Shown here: piece after piece, positions 34,123 to 43,002 of the stretch | Layout: each line of letters opens with the position of its first letter | Position numbering within the stretch: the first letter of the stretch is position 1 | From: Chersky-840 sp963794615 | Lineage (GTDB): Bacteria; Actinomycetota; Acidimicrobiia; Acidimicrobiales; UBA8190 | Direction: 5' to 3' | NCBI GenBank assembly: GCA_963794615.1 | Contig: CAWCEP010000006.1 | Location: 744,001-808,000, forward strand | DNA: 64,000 nt | Position numbers and translations under genes: made by a program | The notes under the pieces: model-generated | What the model was told of the DNA's origin: nothing | The model's database searches: none | The model's input: the letters and a program-made list of their open reading frames with translations, nothing else

Positions 34123-36069
34123 ATGTCCATCATCACCATGCCGGTTCGGGGTCGCAGCCACGGTCGGCTGTACGACGCCCTCTGGAAGCGCCAGCTCACC
34201 CGCTACCCGAGCACGCCCGCACGCATGGGCTACCTCGGCATCGTGGTGCTCACGACGATCGTCCTCTACTACCTCTACTACGTGGAGGGGGCCATCACGC
34301 CGTTGCTGCTGCCCTACTACCACATGTCGTTCCTGTACTTCCTCTACCTGTTGGTCGTGTCGAACGCCATCGGCGCGTTCACCGCCATCATCGGCGGCCT
34401 CTCCGACAGGATCGGCCGGGCCAACCTGACCATCTACGGCACGCTCACCGTGGGGCTCGTCCAACTCGTGGCGGTGCCCCACATCCACAGCGAGTTCGGT
34501 TTCGCTCTGGCCTACTGCGTGATCGGGTTCGTGGAGGGGATCATCCTCGTCTCCACACCGGCGCTCATGCGTGACTTCTCGCCGCAGATGGGCCGGGGAG
34601 CGGCCATGGGGTTCTGGGCATTGGGCCCGACGGTGGGCAGCCTGTTGGCCAGTGTCGTCGCCACCCGCACCCTGATGCACCTCCACCCGTGGCAGGACCA
34701 GTTCGTCATCTCCGGTCTCGTCTGCATGGTGGTGGTCGTCATTGCGTTTGTCGCCCTGCGCGAGCTCTCTCCCCAACTCCGCGACCAACTCATGGTGTCG
34801 GAAAACGAGCGCGCCCTCGTCGATGCCCGCGCCAAAGGCATCGATGTGGAGAAGGCCACACGGCACCCGATGAGGTCGATGCTGCGTCTGGACCTCATCG
34901 CCTCGTCCCTGGGGATCTCGGTGTTCCTGCTCATCTACTTCGCATCGGTCAGCGTGCTCACGCTGTACTGGGTGGTGATCTTCAACCGCACCACCGCCGA
35001 TGCCAACGGCATCAACATGTGGTACTGGGCGTGCATGTCACTCATGCTCGTGGCATTCGGCGTCTTCTCGGACCGGTTGAGGGTGCGCAAGCCGTTCATG
35101 CTGGTCGGAGCGGCCGGAACGATCGTCATGACCATCGTGCTGCTGCGTCAGATCGACCATCCCACCACGGGCTACTACTCCAACGTCTTCGTGGTCGTGC
35201 TGCTCGGCCTGTTCATCGGCATGACCTACACCCCGTGGATGGCCGGCTACACCGAGGCCGTCGAGGCCCACAACCCGGCCCTGTCCGCCACCGGACTGGC
35301 GGTGTGGGGCTGGATCCTGCGGATCGTGGTCGCCCTGTCGTTCATCGTCCTCCCCCGGGTCATCACCACCTCCACCACCCTGGTGGACAACCAGAACGCG
35401 GCGACGAACCTCCAGACCTTCGAGCTCGCTCAGCCCTATGTCCCCGCCACCGGCAATCTCCACCCGTCGGCCGCGCCGGCAAGCGTCATCACGGCGCTCA
35501 AGGCGATGCAACCCTACGGTCCTGGGCAGGCGTTGGCGGCGCTCCTCCAGACATACGGGAAGACCCACGACGTCATGGCGGGGATGGCGGCCGTGCCCGC
35601 CTCGCTCAAGATCCAGGTTCAGGGTCTGCTGGCCTTCTCGCCCCTAGCCACCGACATCCAAAACGGGCGCCCGGTCTCGGCCGCCCAGGTGGCGGCGGTG
35701 CACGCCAGCTCGCCGCAGCTCGCCACGCTGCTCAGCGTCGAGAAGAAGGTGATCCCGGCCCAGAAGGCGTCGAGCAATGAGTGGAAGCGGTGGTGGTGGG
35801 TGTGCGTCGCCGGGCAGCTCGTGTTCCTCGTGCTCGTGTTCTTCATGCGGGGACGGTGGAGCCCACGGGCCGCCAAGGCCGACTTCGACCAGCACGAGAT
35901 GCTCGTGGCGGCCGAGCTCGCCAAGCTGCGGGAAGGCAAGTCCCAGCCTGTCGAACCGATGCCGGTCCCGGTGTTGGCACCCACCGGCACCGAGGACGGT
36001 GGGCTATGGGTGCACCAGGCCGGCGCACCGGTGACAGCTCAGCTCGTCTCACGTCGATCAGGGAGATAG
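34123..36069 (+). CDS. MFS transporter with a large extracytoplasmic insertion
   Basis: Protein of 648 residues; the ATG follows GGGGGAGG by five bases. About twelve membrane helices are visible, with the MFS loop GGLSDRIGRANLTIYG between helices 2 and 3. After helix 11 (about residue 420) comes an unusual hydrophilic insertion of roughly 120 residues (from STTLVDNQNAATNLQ to VEKKVIPAQK), then a last helix (WWWVCVAGQLVFLVLVFFMR) and a polar tail. The substrate is unknown. The acyl-CoA synthetase starts 10 bases downstream, so a lipid or organic-acid substrate activated to its CoA ester is a reasonable guess. Confidence 0.85.
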   Translation: MSIITMPVRGRSHGRLYDALWKRQLTRYPSTPARMGYLGIVVLTTIVLYYLYYVEGAITPLLLPYYHMSFLYFLYLLVVSNAIGAFTAIIGGLSDRIGRANLTIYGTLTVGLVQLVAVPHIHSEFGFALAYCVIGFVEGIILVSTPALMRDFSPQMGRGAAMGFWALGPTVGSLLASVVATRTLMHLHPWQDQFVISGLVCMVVVVIAFVALRELSPQLRDQLMVSENERALVDARAKGIDVEKATRHPMRSMLRLDLIASSLGISVFLLIYFASVSVLTLYWVVIFNRTTADANGINMWYWACMSLMLVAFGVFSDRLRVRKPFMLVGAAGTIVMTIVLLRQIDHPTTGYYSNVFVVVLLGLFIGMTYTPWMAGYTEAVEAHNPALSATGLAVWGWILRIVVALSFIVLPRVITTSTTLVDNQNAATNLQTFELAQPYVPATGNLHPSAAPASVITALKAMQPYGPGQALAALLQTYGKTHDVMAGMAAVPASLKIQVQGLLAFSPLATDIQNGRPVSAAQVAAVHASSPQLATLLSVEKKVIPAQKASSNEWKRWWWVCVAGQLVFLVLVFFMRGRWSPRAAKADFDQHEMLVAAELAKLREGKSQPVEPMPVPVLAPTGTEDGGLWVHQAGAPVTAQLVSRRSGR

Positions 36070-36079
36070 GGAGAGGGTC

Positions 36080-37907
36080 ATGAACGACACACCGCCCCTC
36101 GTGATCGAAGGCGCCACCGTCATCGACGCTTTCCGTGCCAATGTCCGGACGATCCCGGGGCGCCCTGCCCTGCGCCGCCGTGCGCATGTCGGGTGGGAGA
36201 CCTTGACGTGGGCGGACTACGGACAGGGGGTCGACGAGGTCACCGCCGGCCTGGCGGATTTCGGCATGGGCCCCGGCGAGCGGGTCGCCATTCTTTCGGG
36301 AAACCGGGTCGAGTGGCATCTGGCCGACGTCGGCGCGCTCGCCAACGGGGCAGTGACGGTCCCGATCTACCCCACGAGCTCCGCCGAGCAAGTGGGGTAC
36401 ATCCTCAACCACTGCGGGGCCCGCTTGTGCTTCGTGGAGAACGATGAGCTGCTGGCCAAGGTGCTCGAGGTGCGCGACAGCCTTCCCAAGCTCGATCGGG
36501 TGGTGGTCTTCGACGACGGAGCACGTCTCGACGACCCGTTCCTCGTGGGCTTCGCCGAATTGCGAGCCGTGGGAGCGGCCCGCCTGCAACGGGAGCCGGG
36601 GATCGCCGAGGAGCGGGCCTCGGGTGTCGTTCCCGAACAAACGGCGACGTTCGTCTATACGAGCGGCACCACGGGCCCTCCCAAGGCGGCGATGTTGACG
36701 CACGCCAACATCATGTGGACGATTCGAAGCGCCGCATCGCTGGTCCACCTGTCGCCCGGCGAACGCTTCTTGTCGTTCCTGCCTCTGAGCCACGTTGCCG
36801 AGCGCGGCATGAGCGAATTCGCTCCCATCACCGTCGGCGGTGAAACATGGTTCGCCCGCAGCCTGGCGACGGTGGCCGAGGACCTGCTCGACTGCCGGCC
36901 GACCGTATTCTTCGCCGTGCCCAGGGTGTGGGAAAAGCTTCAGATGGCGGTGCTGGCCAAGCTGGAGAACAGGCCGTGGCTCACCAGACAGGTGGTCGGG
37001 ACCTACGTCAAGTTGGGCCGGCACCTCGAGGCCGAGCGGGAGGCGGGGAGACGCCCCGCGACATGGGAGATGCTGCCTCGCGAGCTGCTCGACGCGGCGG
37101 TGGGGGCGAGGATCCGCCAGGAGATCGGTCTCGACCGGGCCCACATCCTGATCACTGCGGCCGCCCCGATTCACCCCGACCTGGTTCGCTGGTTGCACGC
37201 CATCGGGCTTCCTGTCATCGAGCTCTACGGCCAGACCGAGGTGTGCGGGCCCACCACGTGCAACCCCCCAGAGGACAACCGGGTGGGTACCGTCGGGCGG
37301 GCCCTTCCCGGGGTGCGGGTGCGCGTCGCCGACGACGGGGAGATCCTCGTCCAGGGGGGCAACGTGTGTGCCGGGTATTTCAACGACCCCAAGGGCACAA
37401 AGGCGCTCATCGACGACGAGGGTTGGATGCACTCGGGAGACCTCGGGACACTCGACCCCGACGGATATCTCCGCCTCACGGGTCGGAAGAAGGACCTCAT
37501 CATCACCGCCGCCGGGCAGAACATCGCCCCGCAGGACATCGAGATGGAACTGAAGAGCCACCCGCTCGTCGCCGAGGCTGTCGTCGTCGGCGAGGGACGA
37601 CGCTACCTGACGCGCGCTGCTGACGCTCGACGCCGAAGCGCTCGGGGAGTGGGCCCATGAGCGGGGCAAGGTGGCCGACTACGAGAACCTGGCGGGGGAT
37701 CCCGATGTCCGGGAGGAGATCGACACCCTCGTGGCCGAGGTGAATGCTCGACGCTCCCGGGTGGAAGGGATCCGCAAGCACCGGGTACTGGCTCACGAGC
37801 TGACCGTCGCGGCCGGTGAGCTCACCCCGACGCTCAAGGTCAGGCGGGCGGTAGTGTGCGAGACCAACCGTGATCTCATCGAAGACATGTATGCCGAGAC
37901 CTTGTGA
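36080..37907 (+). CDS. Long-chain fatty-acid-CoA ligase (AMP-binding), frameshifted by one extra base
   Basis: ATG after an AGGGAGAGG site. The AMP-binding core is complete: FVYTSGTTGPPKAAMLTHAN, ITAAAPIHPDLVRWL, ELYGQTEV and HSGDLGTLDPDGYLRLTGRK. After VVVGEGRRYLT the frame shifts. Removing one base in the acgcgcgctg run near 37619-37624 restores ALLTLDAEALGEWAHERGKV and a normal C-terminal domain ending ETNRDLIEDMYAETL at 37907. The joined length is about 608 residues, usual for FadD15-type synthetases. It activates fatty acids to acyl-CoA, a substrate for the nearby WS/DGAT enzymes. It follows the MFS gene by 10 bases. Confidence 0.9.
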
Positions 37908-37967
37908 CGGTTTGGGGACGGATCGAGGGCAATTACCCGGCGGCGACCGGCCTACGACGTTCGGGAT

Positions 37968-39398
37968 GTGGTGAACCTCCCCCCGCCTCGCGAGGTCGAC
38001 GTCCCCGTTGTGGATCTGGCCCGTTTGCTACCGCTCATAGGAGAGCAGCGCTACAGCGCCCTCGTCGGTGAGGCGGCTCGGACCCGGGTCGCGCTCCGAG
38101 GCAGCACGGTGTGGAACGTCAACTCGACCGCCATGGGCGGGGGAGTGGCCGAGATGCTGCAGGTGCTCGTCGGGTACATCCTCGGCGTCGGAGTAGCCGT
38201 GCGCTGGCTCGTCATCGCCGGAGACCCGGCGTTCTTCACCGTCACCAAACGTCTCCACAACCGACTTCACGGCCTTCCCGGTGATGGCGGTGGGCTGGGC
38301 AAGGCGGAGGCGGGCGTCTACGAGGCCGTGACGTCGGCCAACGCCAGCGCCATCGGGCCGCAGATCCGCCCCGCCGACGTGGTCATCCTGCACGATCCTC
38401 AGACGGCTGGGCTGGTAGCGCCATTGCAGGCCGCCGGCGCCATCGTGGTGTGGCGATGTCATGTCGGCGCCGACGTGCTCAACGAGTGGACGGAGGACGC
38501 GTGGGACTTCCTGCGCCCGCATCTGGCGACCTGTGACGGCTTCGTGTTCACTCGCCGGCAGTACGTGCCGACCTGGGTTCCAACGGACCGGGTGTCGATC
38601 ATCCCCCCTTCGATCGACCCGTTCTCACCCAAGAACCAGGAGCAATCCCCGCCCGAGACGGTGCGAATCATGGTGGCGATGGGCCTCGTCGACCCCACCG
38701 ATGCCGGGAAGGCCACGTTCACCCGCCGGGACGGATCGGTAGGTCTTGTCACCCGGCGGCCCACGGTCGTGGGGGAAGGGCCGTTAGATGTCTCGGCTCC
38801 TCTGGTGGTCCAGGTGTCGCGGTGGGACCACCTGAAGGACATGGCCGGGGTGATGGCAGGCTTCGCATCGCGGGTGGCGGGACGAGGTGGCGCGCAGCTG
38901 GCCCTGGTGGGCCCCGCCGTCGATGACGTCACCGATGACCCCGAAGGTCACCAGGTGCTCGAGCAGTGCATCGACAGGTGGAGCGCCCTGCCCCTGCTCC
39001 AGCGCCGCCACATCCACCTCGTGACCCTGCCGATGGACGACGGAGACGAGAATGCCGCCATGGTCAACGCCCTACAACGTCATGCCACCATCATCGTCCA
39101 GAAGAGCCTGGCCGAAGGCTTCGGGCTGACCGTCGCCGAGGGCATGTGGAAGACCAAGGCCATCGTGGCATCTGCCGTAGGGGGCATCGTCGACCAGGTG
39201 GTCCCAGGGACAGGCGTGCTGCTCGACGATCCCGGTGACCTCGAAGCGTTCGGTGACGCGTTGGCCTTGCTGCTCGATCGCCCCGAGGAAGCCATGCGCC
39301 TGGGAAAGAATGCGCGACGCCACGTCTTGGAGAGTTACGTGGGTGACGAGCACCTCATCCACTACGGCACGCTCATGGAGCGGCTGAAGGCGCGCTGA
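37968..39398 (+). CDS. GT4 glycosyltransferase, trehalose synthase (TreT)-like
   Basis: About 476 residues from GTG at 37968 (a second GTG follows at 37971). VWNVNSTAMGGGVAEMLQVL is the N-terminal acceptor/donor loop typical of trehalose glycosyltransferring synthases. HDPQTAGLVAPLQAAGAIVV and RCHVG follow, and the GT-B C-terminal half has VVQVSRWDHLKDMAGVMAGF and QKSLAEGFGLTVAEGMWK with the conserved Glu pair for the sugar nucleotide. The likely product is trehalose from NDP-glucose and glucose, a stress protectant. A short tandem repeat (CTGAAGGCGCG, three copies from 39384) runs across the stop codon. Confidence 0.82.
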   Translation: MVNLPPPREVDVPVVDLARLLPLIGEQRYSALVGEAARTRVALRGSTVWNVNSTAMGGGVAEMLQVLVGYILGVGVAVRWLVIAGDPAFFTVTKRLHNRLHGLPGDGGGLGKAEAGVYEAVTSANASAIGPQIRPADVVILHDPQTAGLVAPLQAAGAIVVWRCHVGADVLNEWTEDAWDFLRPHLATCDGFVFTRRQYVPTWVPTDRVSIIPPSIDPFSPKNQEQSPPETVRIMVAMGLVDPTDAGKATFTRRDGSVGLVTRRPTVVGEGPLDVSAPLVVQVSRWDHLKDMAGVMAGFASRVAGRGGAQLALVGPAVDDVTDDPEGHQVLEQCIDRWSALPLLQRRHIHLVTLPMDDGDENAAMVNALQRHATIIVQKSLAEGFGLTVAEGMWKTKAIVASAVGGIVDQVVPGTGVLLDDPGDLEAFGDALALLLDRPEEAMRLGKNARRHVLESYVGDEHLIHYGTLMERLKAR

Positions 39399-39437
39399 AG
39401 GCGCGCTGAAGGCGCGCCGACCGATCCTTGTCAGCGT

Positions 39438-39860
39438 CTAGGGGTCGGGGGGGCTGGCGTGAATGATCCGGCCCGTCACCGTTCGGGGAATGATCTTGAG
39501 CCAGCGGTCCGCCGGCGGAGGTGCCCACGAGTGCACCGTCAGCGCTCGCAGCGCCTCCGAGCGCTCGTCGATCGACGAGGAGATGTCCTCACCGATCCCC
39601 TGGATCAGCACGCTCCATCCCACGCCCTTCTCCCAGTCGACATGGTCGACCTCGAAACTCACCGCGGTCATCGGCGCATGAAAGACCTTGGCCCCCTTGT
39701 TCGTTTGAAGAACGACCGTTTCGCCGTCCATCGCGAACCGCATGGGCAATACCAGAGGGACTCCGTCCACCACCACACCGAGTCGACCGAGGCGTTGTGT
39801 TGCCATTCGGGTCAGACACTCGTCAGGCTCGAGTTCCTCGATCTTGCCCCTGTGGTCCAT
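39438..39860 (-). CDS. PPOX-fold flavin/F420-type protein, copy 2
   Basis: Protein of 140 residues from MDHRGKIEELEPDECLTRMA; the start is preferred over a longer frame because an AGAGAGG site precedes it. ATQRLGRLGVVVDGVPLVLP and VLQTNKGAKVFHA, then VSFEVDHVDWEKGVGWSVLI, form the split barrel. The C-terminal WLKIIPRTVTGRIIHASP resembles copy 1 (24498) and copy 3 (39976). The cofactor, FMN, F420 or heme, cannot be decided. It lies 39 bases past the glycosyltransferase stop, on the opposite strand. Confidence 0.82.
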   Translation of the reverse strand: MDHRGKIEELEPDECLTRMATQRLGRLGVVVDGVPLVLPMRFAMDGETVVLQTNKGAKVFHAPMTAVSFEVDHVDWEKGVGWSVLIQGIGEDISSSIDERSEALRALTVHSWAPPPADRWLKIIPRTVTGRIIHASPPDP

Positions 39861-39975
39861 GGTCGATCCTCTCTGTCGACGACACGAGACGTCCCGCCGA
39901 GAATGTATCTGCGAAAGTCTGGCACCCAAAGTCAGGACCGATCACCTACGTTCTCCACCACCAGAAGCAGCGGCC

Positions 39976-40449
39976 TCAGCCATCCGCCGCCATTGACGGT
40001 GGGCGCGCGTCGACGCCGGAATCCGGCGAGATCTTGTCCAGCTTGAATCGACGGCCGGTGACGACATCGAGGCTCACGGTGAAGATCATGTCACCGGGCC
40101 GGGGGACCAGGGGTTTCGGATCCGCTCTGGCCAAGGCCTGGCGCTCGTCGTCCGACAGGAGCTCCGCCGTGCCCCGCACCAGCACGCTCCACGCCTGTCG
40201 GGACTCCGGGTCCACATGGTCGACCTCGAAGGCCACGACCGCGCCGGCCATGAGGTCGACCAAGCGGCCGGGTCCGAGACGCACCACGATGCGATGGTCG
40301 ACAAAGGCGAAGTTCACGGGCTGGACAGCGGGCGCCTGCGGAGTCGAGATGCCCAATCGTCCTGTCAATCCCTTCTTGGCGGCCGTGGCGAGCAACCGGG
40401 CACAATCGCCGAAGGGGAGCAATTCTGACCCACGTTCATCGGTCCACAT
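39976..40449 (-). CDS. PPOX-fold flavin/F420-type protein, copy 3
   Basis: Protein of 157 residues from MWTDERGSELLPFGDCARLL. A longer in-frame extension exists but would run through the DosR-like box at 40485-40498, so the shorter start is preferred. The barrel is recognised from GRLGISTPQAPAVQPVNFAF, VAFEVDHVDPESRQAWSVLV and FTVSLDVVTGRRFKL. It is transcribed towards copy 2 with 115 bases between. Small PPOX proteins are regular members of mycobacterial DosR regulons, which fits the upstream box 36 bases away. Confidence 0.82.
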   Translation of the reverse strand: MWTDERGSELLPFGDCARLLATAAKKGLTGRLGISTPQAPAVQPVNFAFVDHRIVVRLGPGRLVDLMAGAVVAFEVDHVDPESRQAWSVLVRGTAELLSDDERQALARADPKPLVPRPGDMIFTVSLDVVTGRRFKLDKISPDSGVDARPPSMAADG

Positions 40450-40484
40450 AGCAACAGGGTCGCGCCACTTCCCCCTCGCACCCA

Positions 40485-40498
40485 GGGTCTTTGGTCCT
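40485..40498. promoter_or_regulatory. DosR-like box GGGTCTTTGGTCCT
   Basis: Ten of thirteen fixed positions of GGGTCNAAGGTCCC match, with TT in place of AA in the centre. It lies 36 bases upstream of PPOX copy 3 (start 40449). Confidence 0.5.
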
Positions 40499-40681
40499 TC
40501 CATGACCCGGTCGTCGTCCGGTCGGACCAGCGGTGGGCGCGGCGGCGACGGGGAGTCATCGTTCGGCGCCGGTCCATGGCTCGGACCGGACACCCGAGGG
40601 CACGTGACCGCGTCACCGGGTCAGGCCAGCACAGCGATCCAGAGTTCCGTAGGATCGCATTCTTCGAGGTGGAGGACAGCC

Positions 40682-41473
40682 ATGGTCGACGGGGAGCAGG
40701 ACAGCCAGACGACCCCCCCGAGTCCCGAGGGCGGAGGAGGACTCGCCCCGAGTCCCCCTCTCTCCTACCCGCCGTCCCCGGCTCCCCTTGGCGCCGGCAT
40801 GATGCCCGGGCCGCCACCGATCTCCTCGGCCGACCGGGTGTTCGCCGCCTGGCAACGACGTGGTGACACTGACTACATCTTCGACTACTGGACGGCCCTG
40901 GGTTGGACGATCCTCACCCTCGGGATCTACGGCCTCTATGTCTTCTATCAACTGGTTCGCCGCATGCGGGACCACAACATGCGGCGCGTGGAGCTGCTCG
41001 ATGCTGCCCTCGCATTCAGTTGGGAAGAGGCCGGGCGGCGAGGATTGCAGCAGGAGCTGACTCCGTCGTTCCAGCGGGCCGAGGCCCACATGTCGGTGCT
41101 CCGCCGCATGACAACAGATTTCCGGGACCCCGTCATCTGGCTGGTCCTGTCCATCGTGGCCCGAGGGATCGTCGAGCTCATCGCCTTCGTTCTCCTGGAT
41201 CAGGACCTCGTCAAGCACGACCGTTCTGAGGTCGGCGTGGAGTACGAGCTCTCACTGATATTCGGTCGCCTGGGCCAGACCGTGACCGAGCCCAACCAGG
41301 CTCGGGTGAAGGCCCAGAACAATTACGCGGGCCGGATCGTGGCCACCGTGTTCTCGCTCGGGATCTACCTGTTCTGGTGGTACTACAACCAGATGATCGA
41401 GCCCAACCGCCATTTTCAGAACAACTGGGCCCAGGAGGTCACCTTGGCGGCGGCCGTCCAGGCGCTTCGCTGA
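40682..41473 (+). CDS. DUF4234-like membrane protein
   Basis: Protein of 263 residues; the ATG follows GGTGGAGG. The N-terminal 45 residues are rich in Pro, Gly and Ser (low complexity, probably cytoplasmic). Then come a membrane segment (WTILTLGIYGLYVFYQLVRR), a charged helical region, a second hydrophobic stretch (VIWLVLSIVARGIVELIAFV) and a third (IVATVFSLGIYLFWWYYNQM). The repeated LTLGIYGLYVFY / FSLGIYLFWWYY pattern is the DUF4234-type signature. The function is unknown. It is divergent from PPOX copy 3, with a box in the gap. Confidence 0.7.
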   Translation: MVDGEQDSQTTPPSPEGGGGLAPSPPLSYPPSPAPLGAGMMPGPPPISSADRVFAAWQRRGDTDYIFDYWTALGWTILTLGIYGLYVFYQLVRRMRDHNMRRVELLDAALAFSWEEAGRRGLQQELTPSFQRAEAHMSVLRRMTTDFRDPVIWLVLSIVARGIVELIAFVLLDQDLVKHDRSEVGVEYELSLIFGRLGQTVTEPNQARVKAQNNYAGRIVATVFSLGIYLFWWYYNQMIEPNRHFQNNWAQEVTLAAAVQALR

Positions 41474-41608
41474 AGCAGACACAGAGGTCGCGGAGTCGAA
41501 GCCCGAGGATCGAGCGTCCCCCGGGCCCCGGGCCCCGGGCCGGCGGCCCGAGACCACTCCGCCACCAGAACATGGAGAGCCCCGTCGCCTCGGGTGGTAT
41601 GGCAAGAA

Positions 41609-41622
41609 GGGTCTTTCGGCCC
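41609..41622. promoter_or_regulatory. DosR-like box GGGTCTTTCGGCCC
   Basis: Nine of thirteen fixed positions of GGGTCNAAGGTCCC match, with TT centre and GGCCC at the right end. It is 50 bases upstream of the membrane protein at 41659. The preceding 41517-41550 is a GGGCCCC-rich low-complexity tract. Confidence 0.4.
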
Positions 41623-41658
41623 TGATCCAGAGGGAAAAGACGCGCCGATCGAGGTGAG

Positions 41659-42738
41659 GTGGCTCACCCAGGCGACGGTTTGTCCGCAGATCGCAACCCG
41701 AGAGGACGCTTCTTCGTCTGGTCGGCTCTGGCCGGGTTGATCGCCGCCGTCTTTCTCCTGTGGATCGTCTTCGGAATCGGCGGTGCTCGGGTGACGGATG
41801 CGGTCGACGACCTCGGCGAACTCCTGGCCGCCATCTGTGCCGCCCTGGCCTGCGGGTGGGCGGGCCGTCGGGCATCGGCGGGCAGGGCCGGTTGGGCACT
41901 CCTGGCGGCATCGAGCGGCGCTTGGGCCGTGGGGGAGGCCTTGTGGAGCTATTACGACCTCATCAGAGGCATCCAGGTGCCGTTTCCCTCCCTGGCCGAC
42001 GTGGGATTTCTCTCCGCCGTTCCTTTGGCGTGTGCCGGGCTCCTGCTCTTCCCCGGGTCCCACCGACGGGCCGCGTATCGCGTGCAGAACCTTCTCGACG
42101 CGTGCATCATCGCCACCGCTCTGCTCTTCGCGAGCTGGGCGACCGTGCTCGGACCCCTGTACCGTTCCCACCAGGGTGACGCTCTCAAGCAAGTGATCTC
42201 ATTGGCCTATCCGGCCAGCGACGTCGTCATGGTGTCTCTGGTGGTGATCCTGATCTCACGTGCCGGGCAGCGGGCGTGGATGAGCTTGGGCTTGGTGATG
42301 GCAGGGGTGGTCGCCTTCGCCGTCGCCGACAGCTCCTTCTCGTATCTCACTGAGGTCAACAATTACGGCAACGGCAACGTTCTCGACACAGGATGGGTCG
42401 CCGGGTACCTCCTGATCGGTCTCGGGGCCCTGTGGGCGACCGTATCCCCCCCTCGCCGGGTCGAAGTGGCGGAAGTATCGACCGTGTCCTTGGTGGCACC
42501 GTACGTACCCGTCCTCGTGGTGTTGGCCGTGACGTCAATTCAGCTCCTGCGCGGTCGACACATCGAGCCGGTCGGTTGGTTCATGGCGTTGGCGCTCATC
42601 GCGCTGGTCCTCGGCCGCGAAGGGCTGCGCTTGTGGGACCAGGCGACCGTGACCCGTCTCCGGGCTCCCACCGCGGGCCCCACGACGCGCCGGGCGCCGT
42701 CACTGGATTCCGATGCCCTGTTGGATCACTCGACATGA
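41659..42738 (+). CDS. Multi-pass membrane protein resembling the sensor part of GGDEF proteins, without an output domain
   Basis: Protein of 359 residues starting at GTG after a short GAGGTGAG site. About nine hydrophobic helices are visible (for example LAGLIAAVFLLWIVFGIGGA, SLGLVMAGVVAFAVADSSFS, VAPYVPVLVVLAVTSIQLLR). The segment WSYYDLIRGIQVPFPSLADV followed by GFLSAVPLACAGLLLFP is one I associate with N-terminal membrane domains of actinobacterial diguanylate cyclases. Here the protein ends after the membrane part with a polar tail. It may act as a stand-alone sensor or a regulator of another protein. A box lies 50 bases upstream. Confidence 0.75.
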   Translation: MAHPGDGLSADRNPRGRFFVWSALAGLIAAVFLLWIVFGIGGARVTDAVDDLGELLAAICAALACGWAGRRASAGRAGWALLAASSGAWAVGEALWSYYDLIRGIQVPFPSLADVGFLSAVPLACAGLLLFPGSHRRAAYRVQNLLDACIIATALLFASWATVLGPLYRSHQGDALKQVISLAYPASDVVMVSLVVILISRAGQRAWMSLGLVMAGVVAFAVADSSFSYLTEVNNYGNGNVLDTGWVAGYLLIGLGALWATVSPPRRVEVAEVSTVSLVAPYVPVLVVLAVTSIQLLRGRHIEPVGWFMALALIALVLGREGLRLWDQATVTRLRAPTAGPTTRRAPSLDSDALLDHST

Positions 42739-42803
42739 CCGGCCCGTACGGTTCTGGTCGATCGAGCGGACGGACGGTGTCGCTTCTTTCGCCATCGGTC
42801 GGC

Positions 42804-42962
42804 ATGCATCCTTCATCGAGGTTGGCATGTGGCTCATCGCGACCGGTGGGAAGCACGAGTGGCAGTCGCTTGAGCGCATGGATCGTCCGCTCCGTCATCG
42901 TGGCGACGACGGCGTTCGCCCTCTTCGACCTCTCGCTCCTTGTGTCTTCGGTCCACCATTAG
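42804..42962 (+). CDS. Possible small tail-anchored membrane peptide (52 aa)
   Basis: A short frame with a Ser-rich N-terminus and one hydrophobic segment at the C-terminus (IVRSVIVATTAFALFDLSLL). There is no ribosome site that I can see, so it is a weak call. The gap between the membrane protein and the next gene (42739-43002) holds nothing else. Confidence 0.25.
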   Translation: MHPSSRLACGSSRPVGSTSGSRLSAWIVRSVIVATTAFALFDLSLLVSSVHH

Positions 42963-43002
42963 GTGACGTCGTCGGGCGCCCTTGTGGTTCCTCGGAGGCG
43001 CG

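Noticed and set aside
39384..39418. Triplicate CTGAAGGCGCG at the end of the glycosyltransferase gene as a CRISPR or regulatory repeat
   Set aside because: Three contiguous 11-mers without spacers are a simple slippage tract. No CRISPR array was seen anywhere in the window.
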